Assembly (NCBI RefSeq): GCF_004307995.1
Contig: NZ_SIRE01000002.1
Location: 248,001 to 312,000 of the forward strand
DNA: 64,000 nucleotides
Direction of reading: 5' to 3'
Source: Paenibacillus thalictri
GTDB lineage: Bacteria; Bacillota; Bacilli; Paenibacillales; NBRC-103111
Positions 55,512-62,739 of the stretch are shown here, one piece after another (position 1 is the stretch's first letter; each line of letters opens with the position of its first letter). Under the pieces are notes generated by a model. That model ran no database searches and had not been told where the DNA came from. It saw only the letters and a program-made list of their open reading frames with translations. A program made the translations under genes and the position numbers.

Positions 55512-55546
55512 ATCATAATTTTGATTTTTTATTTCAAAAATATGAT
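55512..55546. promoter_or_regulatory. Probable DeoR operator before agaS
   Basis: ATCATAATTTTGA (55512-55524) and TCAAAAATATGAT (55534-55546) form a 12/13 inverted repeat with a 9-nt centre, about 65 bp upstream of agaS. Confidence 0.6.
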
Positions 55547-55655
55547 TTTTATTGCATCCTGCTCATCTGTTATCTAACAAGCCGGCAATAATTATGCTAT
55601 AGTTACCCTATATCATGTACAATTCATTGAGCGATTATGGAGAGGTGTTTATAAG

Positions 55656-55949
55656 ATGGGTGTGAAATTCGGAAGAGAGTACGCCGACATTATTGATGAA
55701 ATGACCGAAGCCGTCGTACAGATAGAAGATATTTACAGTTTCTTCGAAATGCCGGAGCAGGATTGGCAGGAGATGAATGCAGAGGAACAACGCGAGTGCA
55801 TCCGCACGATGGCTGACGATTTGTTCTACGGTCTGGGGGCTGACCCGGTAATGGAGATCGGTTCGGGGATGGTCAGCTACGACAAGTCCAAACATATTCT
55901 TAAAGTCGCTCAGGATGATAAAGTCATCAGCATCATTCGGCTTACTTAA
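55656..55949 (+). CDS. Small acidic protein of unknown function
   Basis: 97 residues, start MGVKFGREYADIIDEMTEAV, rich in Asp, Glu and Met, with no cysteine pair or membrane segment. The ending SKHILKVAQDDKVISIIRLT looks like a beta hairpin. GAGAGGTG lies 12 bases before the ATG. Similar short proteins occur in Paenibacillus-type genomes, but I do not know a function. A small membrane-protein frame follows 17 bp later and may be co-transcribed. Confidence 0.7.
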   Translation: MGVKFGREYADIIDEMTEAVVQIEDIYSFFEMPEQDWQEMNAEEQRECIRTMADDLFYGLGADPVMEIGSGMVSYDKSKHILKVAQDDKVISIIRLT

Positions 55950-55966
55950 TCTCCGGGTACGTACGT

Positions 55967-56146
55967 ATGGTCAAAACGGGGATTTGGGTCGTTATGCTGC
56001 TGTTTTACCCGCTGTTTCTCAAGCTTATCCACATCCATGATCTGCGTGTCGTGCCGCTTGTCGTTCCTTATGCGGTGGGCTGTCTGGCCGTCGTCATTAT
56101 CGTTTCCGAGATTGTCGAATACGTGGTCAAAAAATTCCGGACTTAA
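55967..56146 (+). CDS. Small two-segment membrane protein, 59 aa
   Basis: The frame starts MVKTGIWVVMLLFYP and ends in the basic tail YVVKKFRT. Two hydrophobic segments span about residues 5-20 and 29-49. It ends 14 bp before a terminator. No strong ribosome-binding site is seen, so translation may depend on the gene 17 bp upstream. It is too short to name; the coding case rests on the membrane-helix pattern and the tight position between gene and terminator. Confidence 0.5.
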   Translation: MVKTGIWVVMLLFYPLFLKLIHIHDLRVVPLVVPYAVGCLAVVIIVSEIVEYVVKKFRT

Positions 56147-56159
56147 TCCAACAAGGAAA

Positions 56160-56184
56160 AACCCCTTCACACTGTGAGGGGGTT
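56160..56184. terminator. Bidirectional intrinsic terminator
   Basis: AACCCC plus TCACA pairs with TGTGAGGGGGTT; the plus-strand tail is ATTTTTAT and the minus-strand tail TTTTTCC. It serves the small genes and the converging response regulator. Confidence 0.85.
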
Positions 56185-56188
56185 ATTT

Positions 56189-56944
56189 TTATCTAATCAA
56201 ATCAGCTGCGCCGATCGACTTGCGGAACTCCGACGGCGAGCTGCCTTTCAACCGTTTGAATGTATTGCTGAAATAAGAGATATCCGCATAGCCGAGCCGG
56301 CCCGCGATTTCCGATATGCGCAGCGACGTATGGGTCAATAGCTGTTCCGCTTCGTCCATCCGCATCTGCAGCACATATTCGACAAAGGTCTGATGCATCC
56401 GCTGCTTGAACAGCTGGCTTAAGTAACTTGGATTCAAATGAACCGCAGCGGCGGCTTCCGTCAATGTAATATCACCCGGCAAACGTTCGCGGATGAGGCG
56501 GATCACCTGCTCGACCGGAGACATTTCGTGAACGTCTTTGACTCTGCTGGCGGTTGGCGCCGTTTCTGAAGCCGCCTTCATTTTCATCCATTTTTCAAGA
56601 CATTTTGTCATGTCCTCCGCCTCGACCGGCTTCAGTAGGTAATCGAAGACGCCTGCCCGCAGCGCGTGCTGAACATAGGCAAAATCGTCGTGACCGCTGA
56701 TCATGACCACCGCTTCCTGGCCTCCGCGTTCGCGAAGCCGATCCACAAACGTAAGTCCGTCCATCACGGGCATCCGGATGTCTGCCATAATAAGATCAAC
56801 CTTGTTCCCGCTCAGCCAGTCCAGCGCTTCCAGTCCGTTCGCGCATTCCCCTGCGACCTGAAACGGCAAGCCGGTTCGTTCGACCGTCCGTTTGATCGCG
56901 GTGCGCACCCATCGTTCATCTTCTATTAACAAAACCGAATGCAT
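56189..56944 (-). CDS. YesN-like response regulator with AraC DNA-binding domain
   Basis: 251 residues from the ATG at 56944 (GGAGGGG upstream). The 98-residue upstream extension of the frame is intergenic and is rejected. The receiver domain (1-120) has acidic residues Glu8, Asp9, phospho-acceptor Asp55 (MADIRMPVMDG) and Lys in DYLLKPVE. The C-terminal AraC domain covers about 150-245 (ITLTEAAAAVHLNPSYLSQLFK; ISEIAGRLGYADISYFSNTFKR). Such regulators usually pair with a YesM histidine kinase beside a sugar transporter; no kinase is present here, but a TRAP transporter lies next to it. Confidence 0.92.
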   Translation of the reverse strand: MHSVLLIEDERWVRTAIKRTVERTGLPFQVAGECANGLEALDWLSGNKVDLIMADIRMPVMDGLTFVDRLRERGGQEAVVMISGHDDFAYVQHALRAGVFDYLLKPVEAEDMTKCLEKWMKMKAASETAPTASRVKDVHEMSPVEQVIRLIRERLPGDITLTEAAAAVHLNPSYLSQLFKQRMHQTFVEYVLQMRMDEAEQLLTHTSLRISEIAGRLGYADISYFSNTFKRLKGSSPSEFRKSIGAADLIR

Positions 56945-57179
56945 CGTTCCCCTCCTTCTTATGCTCATGGTGCGGCAAGCGGTAAGCTGATCCGGCGAGT
57001 AGCGCGTTGCTAGCGAAAACGCGGCTTTTACGCATCGCATTACTTTCATCATAAACAGTAGGCTGAGTTTTTTCCAGTCTGCCCCCTCTATCGGACATGA
57101 GCGCCGCAATTTAAACAATATCAGAGGTTTGCCAAATGCAATGGACACCAGAGTCCTTATTTTGCCTATCACCTGTGGT

Positions 57180-57275
57180 TTCCCTGACTTTTTGAGCGAA
57201 TAAGCGCGGCTCTGTCCGTTAAAAATGATAACCTTCACTTTTTTGCCAAATAAGCGCGCCGCTGTCCGTTAGCGT
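57180..57275. repeat. Two copies of the GCGC...CTGTCCGTTA dispersed repeat
   Basis: GAATAAGCGCGGCTCTGTCCGTTA (split: GAATAAGCGCGGC, then TCTGTCCGTTA) and AAATAAGCGCGCC, then GCTGTCCGTTA, lie about 55 bp apart. They are the reverse complement of the TAACGGACAGGTGCGC core of the array at 18222-18540. From 57276 to 57430 I see no gene with a ribosome-binding site. Confidence 0.6.
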
Positions 57276-57430
57276 TGGGCCGTGACGATTCGTATGTGAT
57301 AGGTCTTCAGAGTGTTCCGCATCGTTCTGCTAGTATGAATTCGATGAAAAGAGTCGGACACCTCGCCCGAATCTTTAATGACCACCAGCTTATTCTCATA
57401 GATGTGAGGCAATTGAAATGAACTGTTAAA

Positions 57431-57644
57431 AAAGAGGGCTTCACCAAAAGCGAGGCCACTGAAAAAGTGAAAGCTCCGTGAGCGTATCATGCTTACGATC
57501 ACCCATTGTCCGCGAATTTCTTGAATTGACCTGCTTGCCGCAGGTGAAATTCGGGGACAAAAGTGATCGCCGGCACTTCTCCAGCATGATTTCGCTCACT
57601 TAAGCTGCTTTTTCAGCGGCCTCAACTAAAAGCCCCTCCTCTTT
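57431..57644 (-). terminator. dctP terminator split by repeat copy 3
   Basis: On the reverse strand AAAGAGG-AGGGGCTT (57644-57630) would pair with AAGCCCTCTTT (57441-57431), followed by TTTTAAC. The 172-bp element lies in the loop. With the element removed, the loop would be about 8 nt. Confidence 0.65.
57452..57623. mobile_element. 172-bp palindromic MITE-like element, copy 3
   Basis: Ends GAGGCCACTGAAAAAG and CTTTTTCAGCGGCCTC. The left flank ACCAAAAGC (57443-57451) matches ACTAAAAGC (57625-57633) at 8/9, offset by one base. Same orientation as copy 1; the central GAATTTCTTGAAT and AGGTGAAATTCGGGGACAAAAG parts match copies 1 and 2. Confidence 0.85.
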
Positions 57645-57665
57645 AGATTACCTATATGCGATTGA

Positions 57666-58742
57666 TTATTTTCTTGCTTTGTCGATAGCCTCAAGCACAT
57701 CCTTGAATTCCGCACGGTACTTGTCGATGGCCGGTTTAACGGCGTCCTGCCAAGGCTTCACATCTTTGACTTCCGTAATCGTAACGCCGGCAGCGCGGAT
57801 TTTCTCTTCGGATTTCTTCTCGAATTTCTTCCATTCGTCGCGTTGGTATTGAACGGAATCAAGCGCCGCTTGCTTGACGATTTTCTTGTCTTCGTCAGAC
57901 AATTTATCGAAAGCGGCCTTGCTCATCATCAACAGCTCAGGCACACGCTGGTGGCCGTCCAAAATCATATTTTTGGCAACGCTGTAGTGGTTGGACGTAT
58001 CGAAACTTGGCCAGTTGTTCTCGGCCGCATCGATAACGCCGGTTTGCAGTGCGCTGAACACGTCGCCGTACGGCATTGGCGTAGCGCTTGCGCCCAGCGA
58101 TTCGACTAGGTCGATGTTGATTTTATTTTGAATGACGCGGATTTTTTGGCCTTTGATATCGGCAACGGATTTAACCGGCTTGCGGCTGTAGAAATGACGT
58201 GCCCCGGAATCGTAATAGGCGAGGCCGATCAGTTTGGAACCGGACATTCCGTCAAGCAGCTTGTTGCCGTCCGCACTGTTCAGGAATTTCCACTCATGTT
58301 CTTCGCTGTCGAAGATGTACGGTAAGCTGAATACGCCCATCGGTTTGTTGAAGTCTGCAACAGCGCCGCTGCTGACGCGGGTAAATTCGATGGCGCCAAG
58401 CTGTACTTGTTCAACGACGGCCTTCTCTTCACCCAATTGGGAAGATGGATACACGTCGATTTTGATGCGGCCGTTTGTTTTTTGGCTGACCAATTCGGCA
58501 AACTTCTTGTCGCCCATGACCGTCGGATAATCCGGAGGATGCGTATCGGCAAGACGGAACGTCAGACTCGGCTTCTTATCTTCCGGTTTGGCCGCTGTTC
58601 CGGCCGCCGGCTGGCTGCCCGCACCGCCGGCACTGCTTGCGCCACCGCTGCTCGGTTTGCTGTTTCCTGCGCTTCCGCATCCCGCCAACATCATACTTGC
58701 AAGAACTACTGTCGCAACCGCTCCGGTCATTAATTTTTTCAT
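57666..58742 (-). CDS. dctP: TRAP transporter substrate-binding lipoprotein DctP
   Basis: 358 residues with a lipoprotein signal ending LAGC and a Gly/Ser-rich linker. The DctP fold shows RLADTHPPDYPTVMGDKKF, PSSQLGEEKAVVEQVQLGAIEF and the carboxylate-binding Arg region QKIRVIQNKINIDLVESLGA. It captures an organic acid outside the membrane for the DctQM permease. In a Gram-positive the lipid anchor replaces a periplasm. It is last in the dctQ-dctM-dctP unit. The ligand is probably a C4-dicarboxylate or sugar acid, not determined. Confidence 0.92.
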   Translation of the reverse strand: MKKLMTGAVATVVLASMMLAGCGSAGNSKPSSGGASSAGGAGSQPAAGTAAKPEDKKPSLTFRLADTHPPDYPTVMGDKKFAELVSQKTNGRIKIDVYPSSQLGEEKAVVEQVQLGAIEFTRVSSGAVADFNKPMGVFSLPYIFDSEEHEWKFLNSADGNKLLDGMSGSKLIGLAYYDSGARHFYSRKPVKSVADIKGQKIRVIQNKINIDLVESLGASATPMPYGDVFSALQTGVIDAAENNWPSFDTSNHYSVAKNMILDGHQRVPELLMMSKAAFDKLSDEDKKIVKQAALDSVQYQRDEWKKFEKKSEEKIRAAGVTITEVKDVKPWQDAVKPAIDKYRAEFKDVLEAIDKARK

Positions 58743-58855
58743 CGTGGTCTTCTCCCCTTATCAATCATGATTGTTACTCGAAATTTAGTATAGTTGAAAG
58801 CGCATTCAGATCATACATGAGCCATTTTATGATTATTTGTAATTTTTTTAGCCCG

Positions 58856-60148
58856 CTATTTGCCGTTAATCATATGTGGCAGCCACAGCGTAATTTCCGG
58901 AACGTACGTCAATATAAGCAGTACACCGCACATCGCGAAGAAAAACGGCCATGACGCCTTGGTCGCCTGATCGACCGAAACCCGCCCTATCGCGCATCCG
59001 ACGAATAGGACCGTCCCGACGGGAGGCGTTATGAGCCCAATACCGCAGTTCAAAATCATGATAATGCCGAAGTGGACCGGATCGACGCCAAGCGCTACAA
59101 CAACAGGAAGCAAAATCGGCGTCATGATGAGGATCATCGGAGCCATATCCATCGGGAAGCCGAGAATCAGCAGCAGAACGTTAATCAGCAGCAAAATGAT
59201 GTACGGATTGCTGGAGATGCCCAAGAACATCTCGGTAACCAAAGCCGGAATTTTCAAGTAAGCCAGAATCCAACCAAACGCGTCGGAAGCCGCGATCAAA
59301 AACAACACCATCGCCACCGTGCGGAACGTCCGTTTGAGGATCATGTACATGCCGCTGAGCGGCACATCGCGGTATACAAAGAAGGTAAGGATAAACGCAT
59401 ACGCGCAAGCCATTGCGCCCGATTCCGTCGCCGTAAACCAGCCGCTTAATATCCCGCCAAGGATGATTACGCCCGTCAAAAGCGACAAGAAGCCGTCGCG
59501 CACGATTTTCGGAACGTCGGCCCATTTGACCGGATCCCCCTTCGGGTAGTTGCGCTTAACCGCAATGAAATACGAAATCGCCATCAAGGTGAACAACAAG
59601 CAAAGTCCCGGTACGATACCGCCTAGAAACAAGCTGGAGATGGACACGCCGCCGGCTGCGATCGAGAACAACACCAGGTTGTGGCTGGGCGGTACGACAA
59701 CGCCTTGAATCGCCGCCGAAGTGGTTACGGCTACCGCATAATCTGCGGAATACCCTTTTTTCTTCATCGCCGGAATCAAAACGGAACCGATGGACGAAAC
59801 GTCCGCTACCGCCGAACCGGATATGTTGCCAAAAAACATACACGCCACACAGTTAACCATCGCCAGACCGCCGCGGACGGCCCCGACAAACAGCTGCGCA
59901 AAATTGACCAGCCGTACGGCCATGCCCCCGGCGCTCATAATTTGACCGGCCAAAATAAAAAACGGAATCGTGAGCAGCGGGAAAGAGTTGATTCCTTGAA
60001 TCATCCGCTGTCCTACGACAACCCAAGGAACGTCCAGATACATCAGCGTAAGCAGCGTCGACCCGGCAAGTGTAATCGAAATCGGAAACCTCAGAACAAT
60101 AAGAGCGATAAAGCTGGCGACAAGAATCAATATAGCCATCGTATTCAT
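58856..60148 (-). CDS. dctM: TRAP transporter large permease DctM
   Basis: 430 residues with about 12 membrane segments. Family stretches are FPLLTIPFFILAGQIMSAGG, GVVVPPSHNLVLFS and the C-terminal GIIMILNCGIGLITPPVGT. It drives sodium- or proton-coupled uptake of the organic acid delivered by DctP. Its ATG overlaps the dctQ stop by one base (TAATG), so translation is coupled. Confidence 0.94.
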   Translation of the reverse strand: MNTMAILILVASFIALIVLRFPISITLAGSTLLTLMYLDVPWVVVGQRMIQGINSFPLLTIPFFILAGQIMSAGGMAVRLVNFAQLFVGAVRGGLAMVNCVACMFFGNISGSAVADVSSIGSVLIPAMKKKGYSADYAVAVTTSAAIQGVVVPPSHNLVLFSIAAGGVSISSLFLGGIVPGLCLLFTLMAISYFIAVKRNYPKGDPVKWADVPKIVRDGFLSLLTGVIILGGILSGWFTATESGAMACAYAFILTFFVYRDVPLSGMYMILKRTFRTVAMVLFLIAASDAFGWILAYLKIPALVTEMFLGISSNPYIILLLINVLLLILGFPMDMAPMILIMTPILLPVVVALGVDPVHFGIIMILNCGIGLITPPVGTVLFVGCAIGRVSVDQATKASWPFFFAMCGVLLILTYVPEITLWLPHMINGK

Positions 60149-60648
60149 TACTCGGACACCTCCTCTATGCCGTGATGCCTGATGGTGTCAATGCCGATGA
60201 ACTGCAGGAAGGAATATACGCAGATCATCACGCCGGTAAGCGGCATGACGGCATACAATACGCTGTTGGGCATTTGGGTGGCCGGAAGTGTCGATTCGTT
60301 CATCAGCACGGTGAAATCCCATCCGTTGACGACCAGATACAGTCCGAACAAAAAAATGCAGATATTGATGACTTTGTCCAGCACTCGGTTGACGATCTTC
60401 GGGAAAAACTTGGTCACACTGTCCATCGCCATGTGCAATTTCTCCCGGAAGCCGATGGCGATGCCCATAAATGAAAACCAGACCATCAGCAGCAAAGTGA
60501 TTTCCTCCGACCAAAAAAATACGTGATTGAACAGCTTTCGGGTAATGACTTGTATCGTGACGATAATGGTCATCGACGCCAACGCCACAAGCGCAAAATT
60601 TTCGAAAAAGCTGTCGATCAGCAAAGCGATCCGTTTTAACGTTTTCAA
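60148..60648 (-). CDS. dctQ: TRAP transporter small permease DctQ
   Basis: 166 residues from a TTG at 60648, with AAAGGGGG eight bases upstream; the longer frame to 60774 reads through the promoter and has no ribosome-binding site. Four membrane segments; the DctQ signature is VFFWSEEITLLLMVWFSFMGIAIGFREKLHMAMD. It pairs with DctM. A cre-like sequence TGAAAACGTTAAAA overlaps the start codon, so CcpA might block this operon when glucose is present. Confidence 0.92.
   Translation of the reverse strand: MKTLKRIALLIDSFFENFALVALASMTIIVTIQVITRKLFNHVFFWSEEITLLLMVWFSFMGIAIGFREKLHMAMDSVTKFFPKIVNRVLDKVINICIFLFGLYLVVNGWDFTVLMNESTLPATQMPNSVLYAVMPLTGVMICVYSFLQFIGIDTIRHHGIEEVSE
60634..60647 (-). promoter_or_regulatory. 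cre-like CcpA site at the dctQ start codon
   Basis: TGAAAACGTTAAAA matches the TGWAANCGNTNWCA consensus at all but one position. It begins inside the TTG start codon; chance occurrence in Lys-rich codons cannot be excluded. Confidence 0.4.
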
Positions 60649-60776
60649 TCGTTGTCCCCCTTTTGTGTGGTAACATGCAGTGTTTTCGGCTCGTAACTCA
60701 TTGTAAAGGCTTTCATTGCGTTTGATAACGCCCGGGGTTTTAGATTTATTTGTAATTTTTTTAGGAAAAAGCAAAC

Positions 60777-60828
60777 AGCCTTCTTTTCACATTCCCGGGG
60801 GAAAGTGGAAAGAAGGCTATAGACTGTT
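60777..60828 (-). terminator. Intrinsic terminator after the LplABC-type genes
   Basis: AGCCTTCTTT pairs with AAAGAAGGCT, followed on the reverse strand by GTTTGCTTTTTCC. Confidence 0.8.
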
Positions 60829-60866
60829 GACGACGCTTATTATGTGCATAACAGACACGCTCTGCC

Positions 60867-61748
60867 TCAGCCTTTTACAGAACCGACCATTGCACCTTGA
60901 ACAAAATATTTCTGCACGAACGGATACAGCACAAGCACCGGAAGAATGGCGACATATACCGTCGCATATTTAATATTCAAGCTCATGACGGCGAGCTCCT
61001 CCGCTCCCGCGCTTGTCGTTTGCGAGGCCATATCTCCGGCAATAACGATATTTCGGAGTATAATTTGCATCGGATACAGATTTTTCTCGTTTAAGTAAAT
61101 CAGCGCCGGGAAAAAGCTGTTCCAATGGGCTACCGCATAGAAAAGGAACATGGTGGCCATAACCGGCAGCGAAAGCGGCAGCACCACCCGCACGAGGATA
61201 CGGAATTCGCCCGCCCCGTCCACTGTTGCCGATTCATGCAGAGAGTCCGGGATATTTTCAAAAAACGTCCGCATTAAGATCATGTTAAACACGTTAATCG
61301 CCGTCGGAATCAATATCGCCCAAACGGTATTTACCATGTGCAGCGAATGAACGACCATATAACGCGGAATCAGACCGCTATCGAAGAACATCGTAAAGAT
61401 GACGAATAATGAAATCAATCCCCGACCGTACAGATGCCCTCGGGATAATGGATACGCGCAAAGTGCGGTCATAATCAGGTTAATCACGACACCGGCGGAT
61501 GTATAAAACAAGGTATTGGCATATGAACGCAAAATAGCCGGATCTTTCATAATCACATCGTAAGCTTGCAGATTCAGACCTTTCGGAAGGAAGTAGACTT
61601 CCCCTCGGTTAACGGCATCGCCGGCGCTGATCGACACGATCCCCATGTAGTAAAGCGGGTAAATCGTAACGATGACCAGAAGCAGCATGAACAGCACATT
61701 GCATATATCGAATATGCGCCCGCCATCGAGAATGCGTCTTTTGTACAT
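60867..61748 (-). CDS. Carbohydrate ABC transporter permease, LplC/YtcP type
   Basis: 293 residues with six membrane segments. The EAA loop is LHESATVDGAGEFRILVRVVLPLSLPVMAT and the ending YPFVQKYFVQGAMVGSVKG is the hallmark of this CUT1 permease family. It forms a heterodimer with the permease encoded 14 bp upstream and uses a shared MsmX-type ATPase encoded elsewhere. Substrate is likely an oligosaccharide, for example from pectin or hemicellulose; not determined. Confidence 0.92.
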   Translation of the reverse strand: MYKRRILDGGRIFDICNVLFMLLLVIVTIYPLYYMGIVSISAGDAVNRGEVYFLPKGLNLQAYDVIMKDPAILRSYANTLFYTSAGVVINLIMTALCAYPLSRGHLYGRGLISLFVIFTMFFDSGLIPRYMVVHSLHMVNTVWAILIPTAINVFNMILMRTFFENIPDSLHESATVDGAGEFRILVRVVLPLSLPVMATMFLFYAVAHWNSFFPALIYLNEKNLYPMQIILRNIVIAGDMASQTTSAGAEELAVMSLNIKYATVYVAILPVLVLYPFVQKYFVQGAMVGSVKG

Positions 61749-61762
61749 GATGGGGTCTCCTT

Positions 61763-62674
61763 CTAGAACAACCTTGTTCCGTTGATTTTCTTGGATATCA
61801 TATTTGCCGAGATGACCATGATAAACGCGATGATCGACTGGAAGATACCGACTGCAGAAGCAAAGCTGAAGTCGCTGTCGATCAAGCCACGGCGATAAAT
61901 GTACGTCTGGATGACGTCAGCGGTATCGTAGGTCGGACCGCTGTAAAGCAATATAACTTTCTCAAAGCCGACCGTCATCATTTTTCCGAGCGTCAGGAGC
62001 AACATAATCGTGACCACGGTAGATATGCCGGGCAATGTAATATGCAGCATTTTGTTCCAGCGATTCGCGCCGTCAACCGTAGCGGCTTCGTACAGCTGGG
62101 GATCGATGGAGGTGAGCGCAGCTAAGAAAATAATCGAGTTCCAACCCATGTTTTGCCATATTTCCGAGCCGACAAAAATAGTTCGGAACCATTCGGGCAA
62201 GGACATAAATGTTTTTGGCGTACCGCCTAACCATTTGATCAGGCCATTGATTAAACCGTCGGTGGATAAAAAGTTGACCAGCATCCCGGCTACTACAACC
62301 GTGGATAAGAAATGCGGGACGTACGTAACTGTCTGCAAAAAGCGCTTGAAAAACTGAACCCGAAGCTCGTTAAGCAATAAGGCAAAAATAATCGAAGACG
62401 GAAAAAAGAAAATCAGCGAATATAAGTTAATCAGCAGCGTGTTGCGGACAACTTGCCAAAAATAAGAATCGAACAAAAACTGATTGAAATATTTGAAGCC
62501 TACCCAAGGGCTGTCAAAAAAACCTCTTACGATCGAATAATCTTGAAAAGCCATCAAATTGCCGACCATCGGAGCGTAATGAAAAATAACAAAATAAATA
62601 AAAGGCAGAGCAAAAATCAAATACAAAGGAATACTTCTAGTGAATTTTTTCCTGGCTCCTGAAGCCGATACCAT
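61763..62674 (-). CDS. Carbohydrate ABC transporter permease, LplB/YteP type
   Basis: 303 residues with six membrane segments and the EAA loop YEAATVDGANRWNKMLHITLPGI. The N-terminus RSIPLYLIFALPFIYFVIFHYAPM and the GFEKVILLY and YIYRRGL stretches are typical of the LplB group. It lies 65 bp after the binding-protein gene and is a partner of the downstream permease. Confidence 0.92.
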   Translation of the reverse strand: MVSASGARKKFTRSIPLYLIFALPFIYFVIFHYAPMVGNLMAFQDYSIVRGFFDSPWVGFKYFNQFLFDSYFWQVVRNTLLINLYSLIFFFPSSIIFALLLNELRVQFFKRFLQTVTYVPHFLSTVVVAGMLVNFLSTDGLINGLIKWLGGTPKTFMSLPEWFRTIFVGSEIWQNMGWNSIIFLAALTSIDPQLYEAATVDGANRWNKMLHITLPGISTVVTIMLLLTLGKMMTVGFEKVILLYSGPTYDTADVIQTYIYRRGLIDSDFSFASAVGIFQSIIAFIMVISANMISKKINGTRLF

Positions 62675-62739
62675 ACCAAGACCTTCCCTTCTTTAGAAGA
62701 AGGGGAACGGGACTTTGCCTGTTCCCCTTTTTCCGCTGA

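Noticed and set aside
56945-57238. N-terminal extension of the response regulator
   Set aside because: The ATG at 56944 has GGAGGGG and starts exactly at the receiver domain; the extension reads through repeat tags.
57269-57502. Minus-strand frame of 77 codons next to repeat copy 3
   Set aside because: Half of it lies inside the mobile element and no start signal is present; at most a fragment of an older gene.
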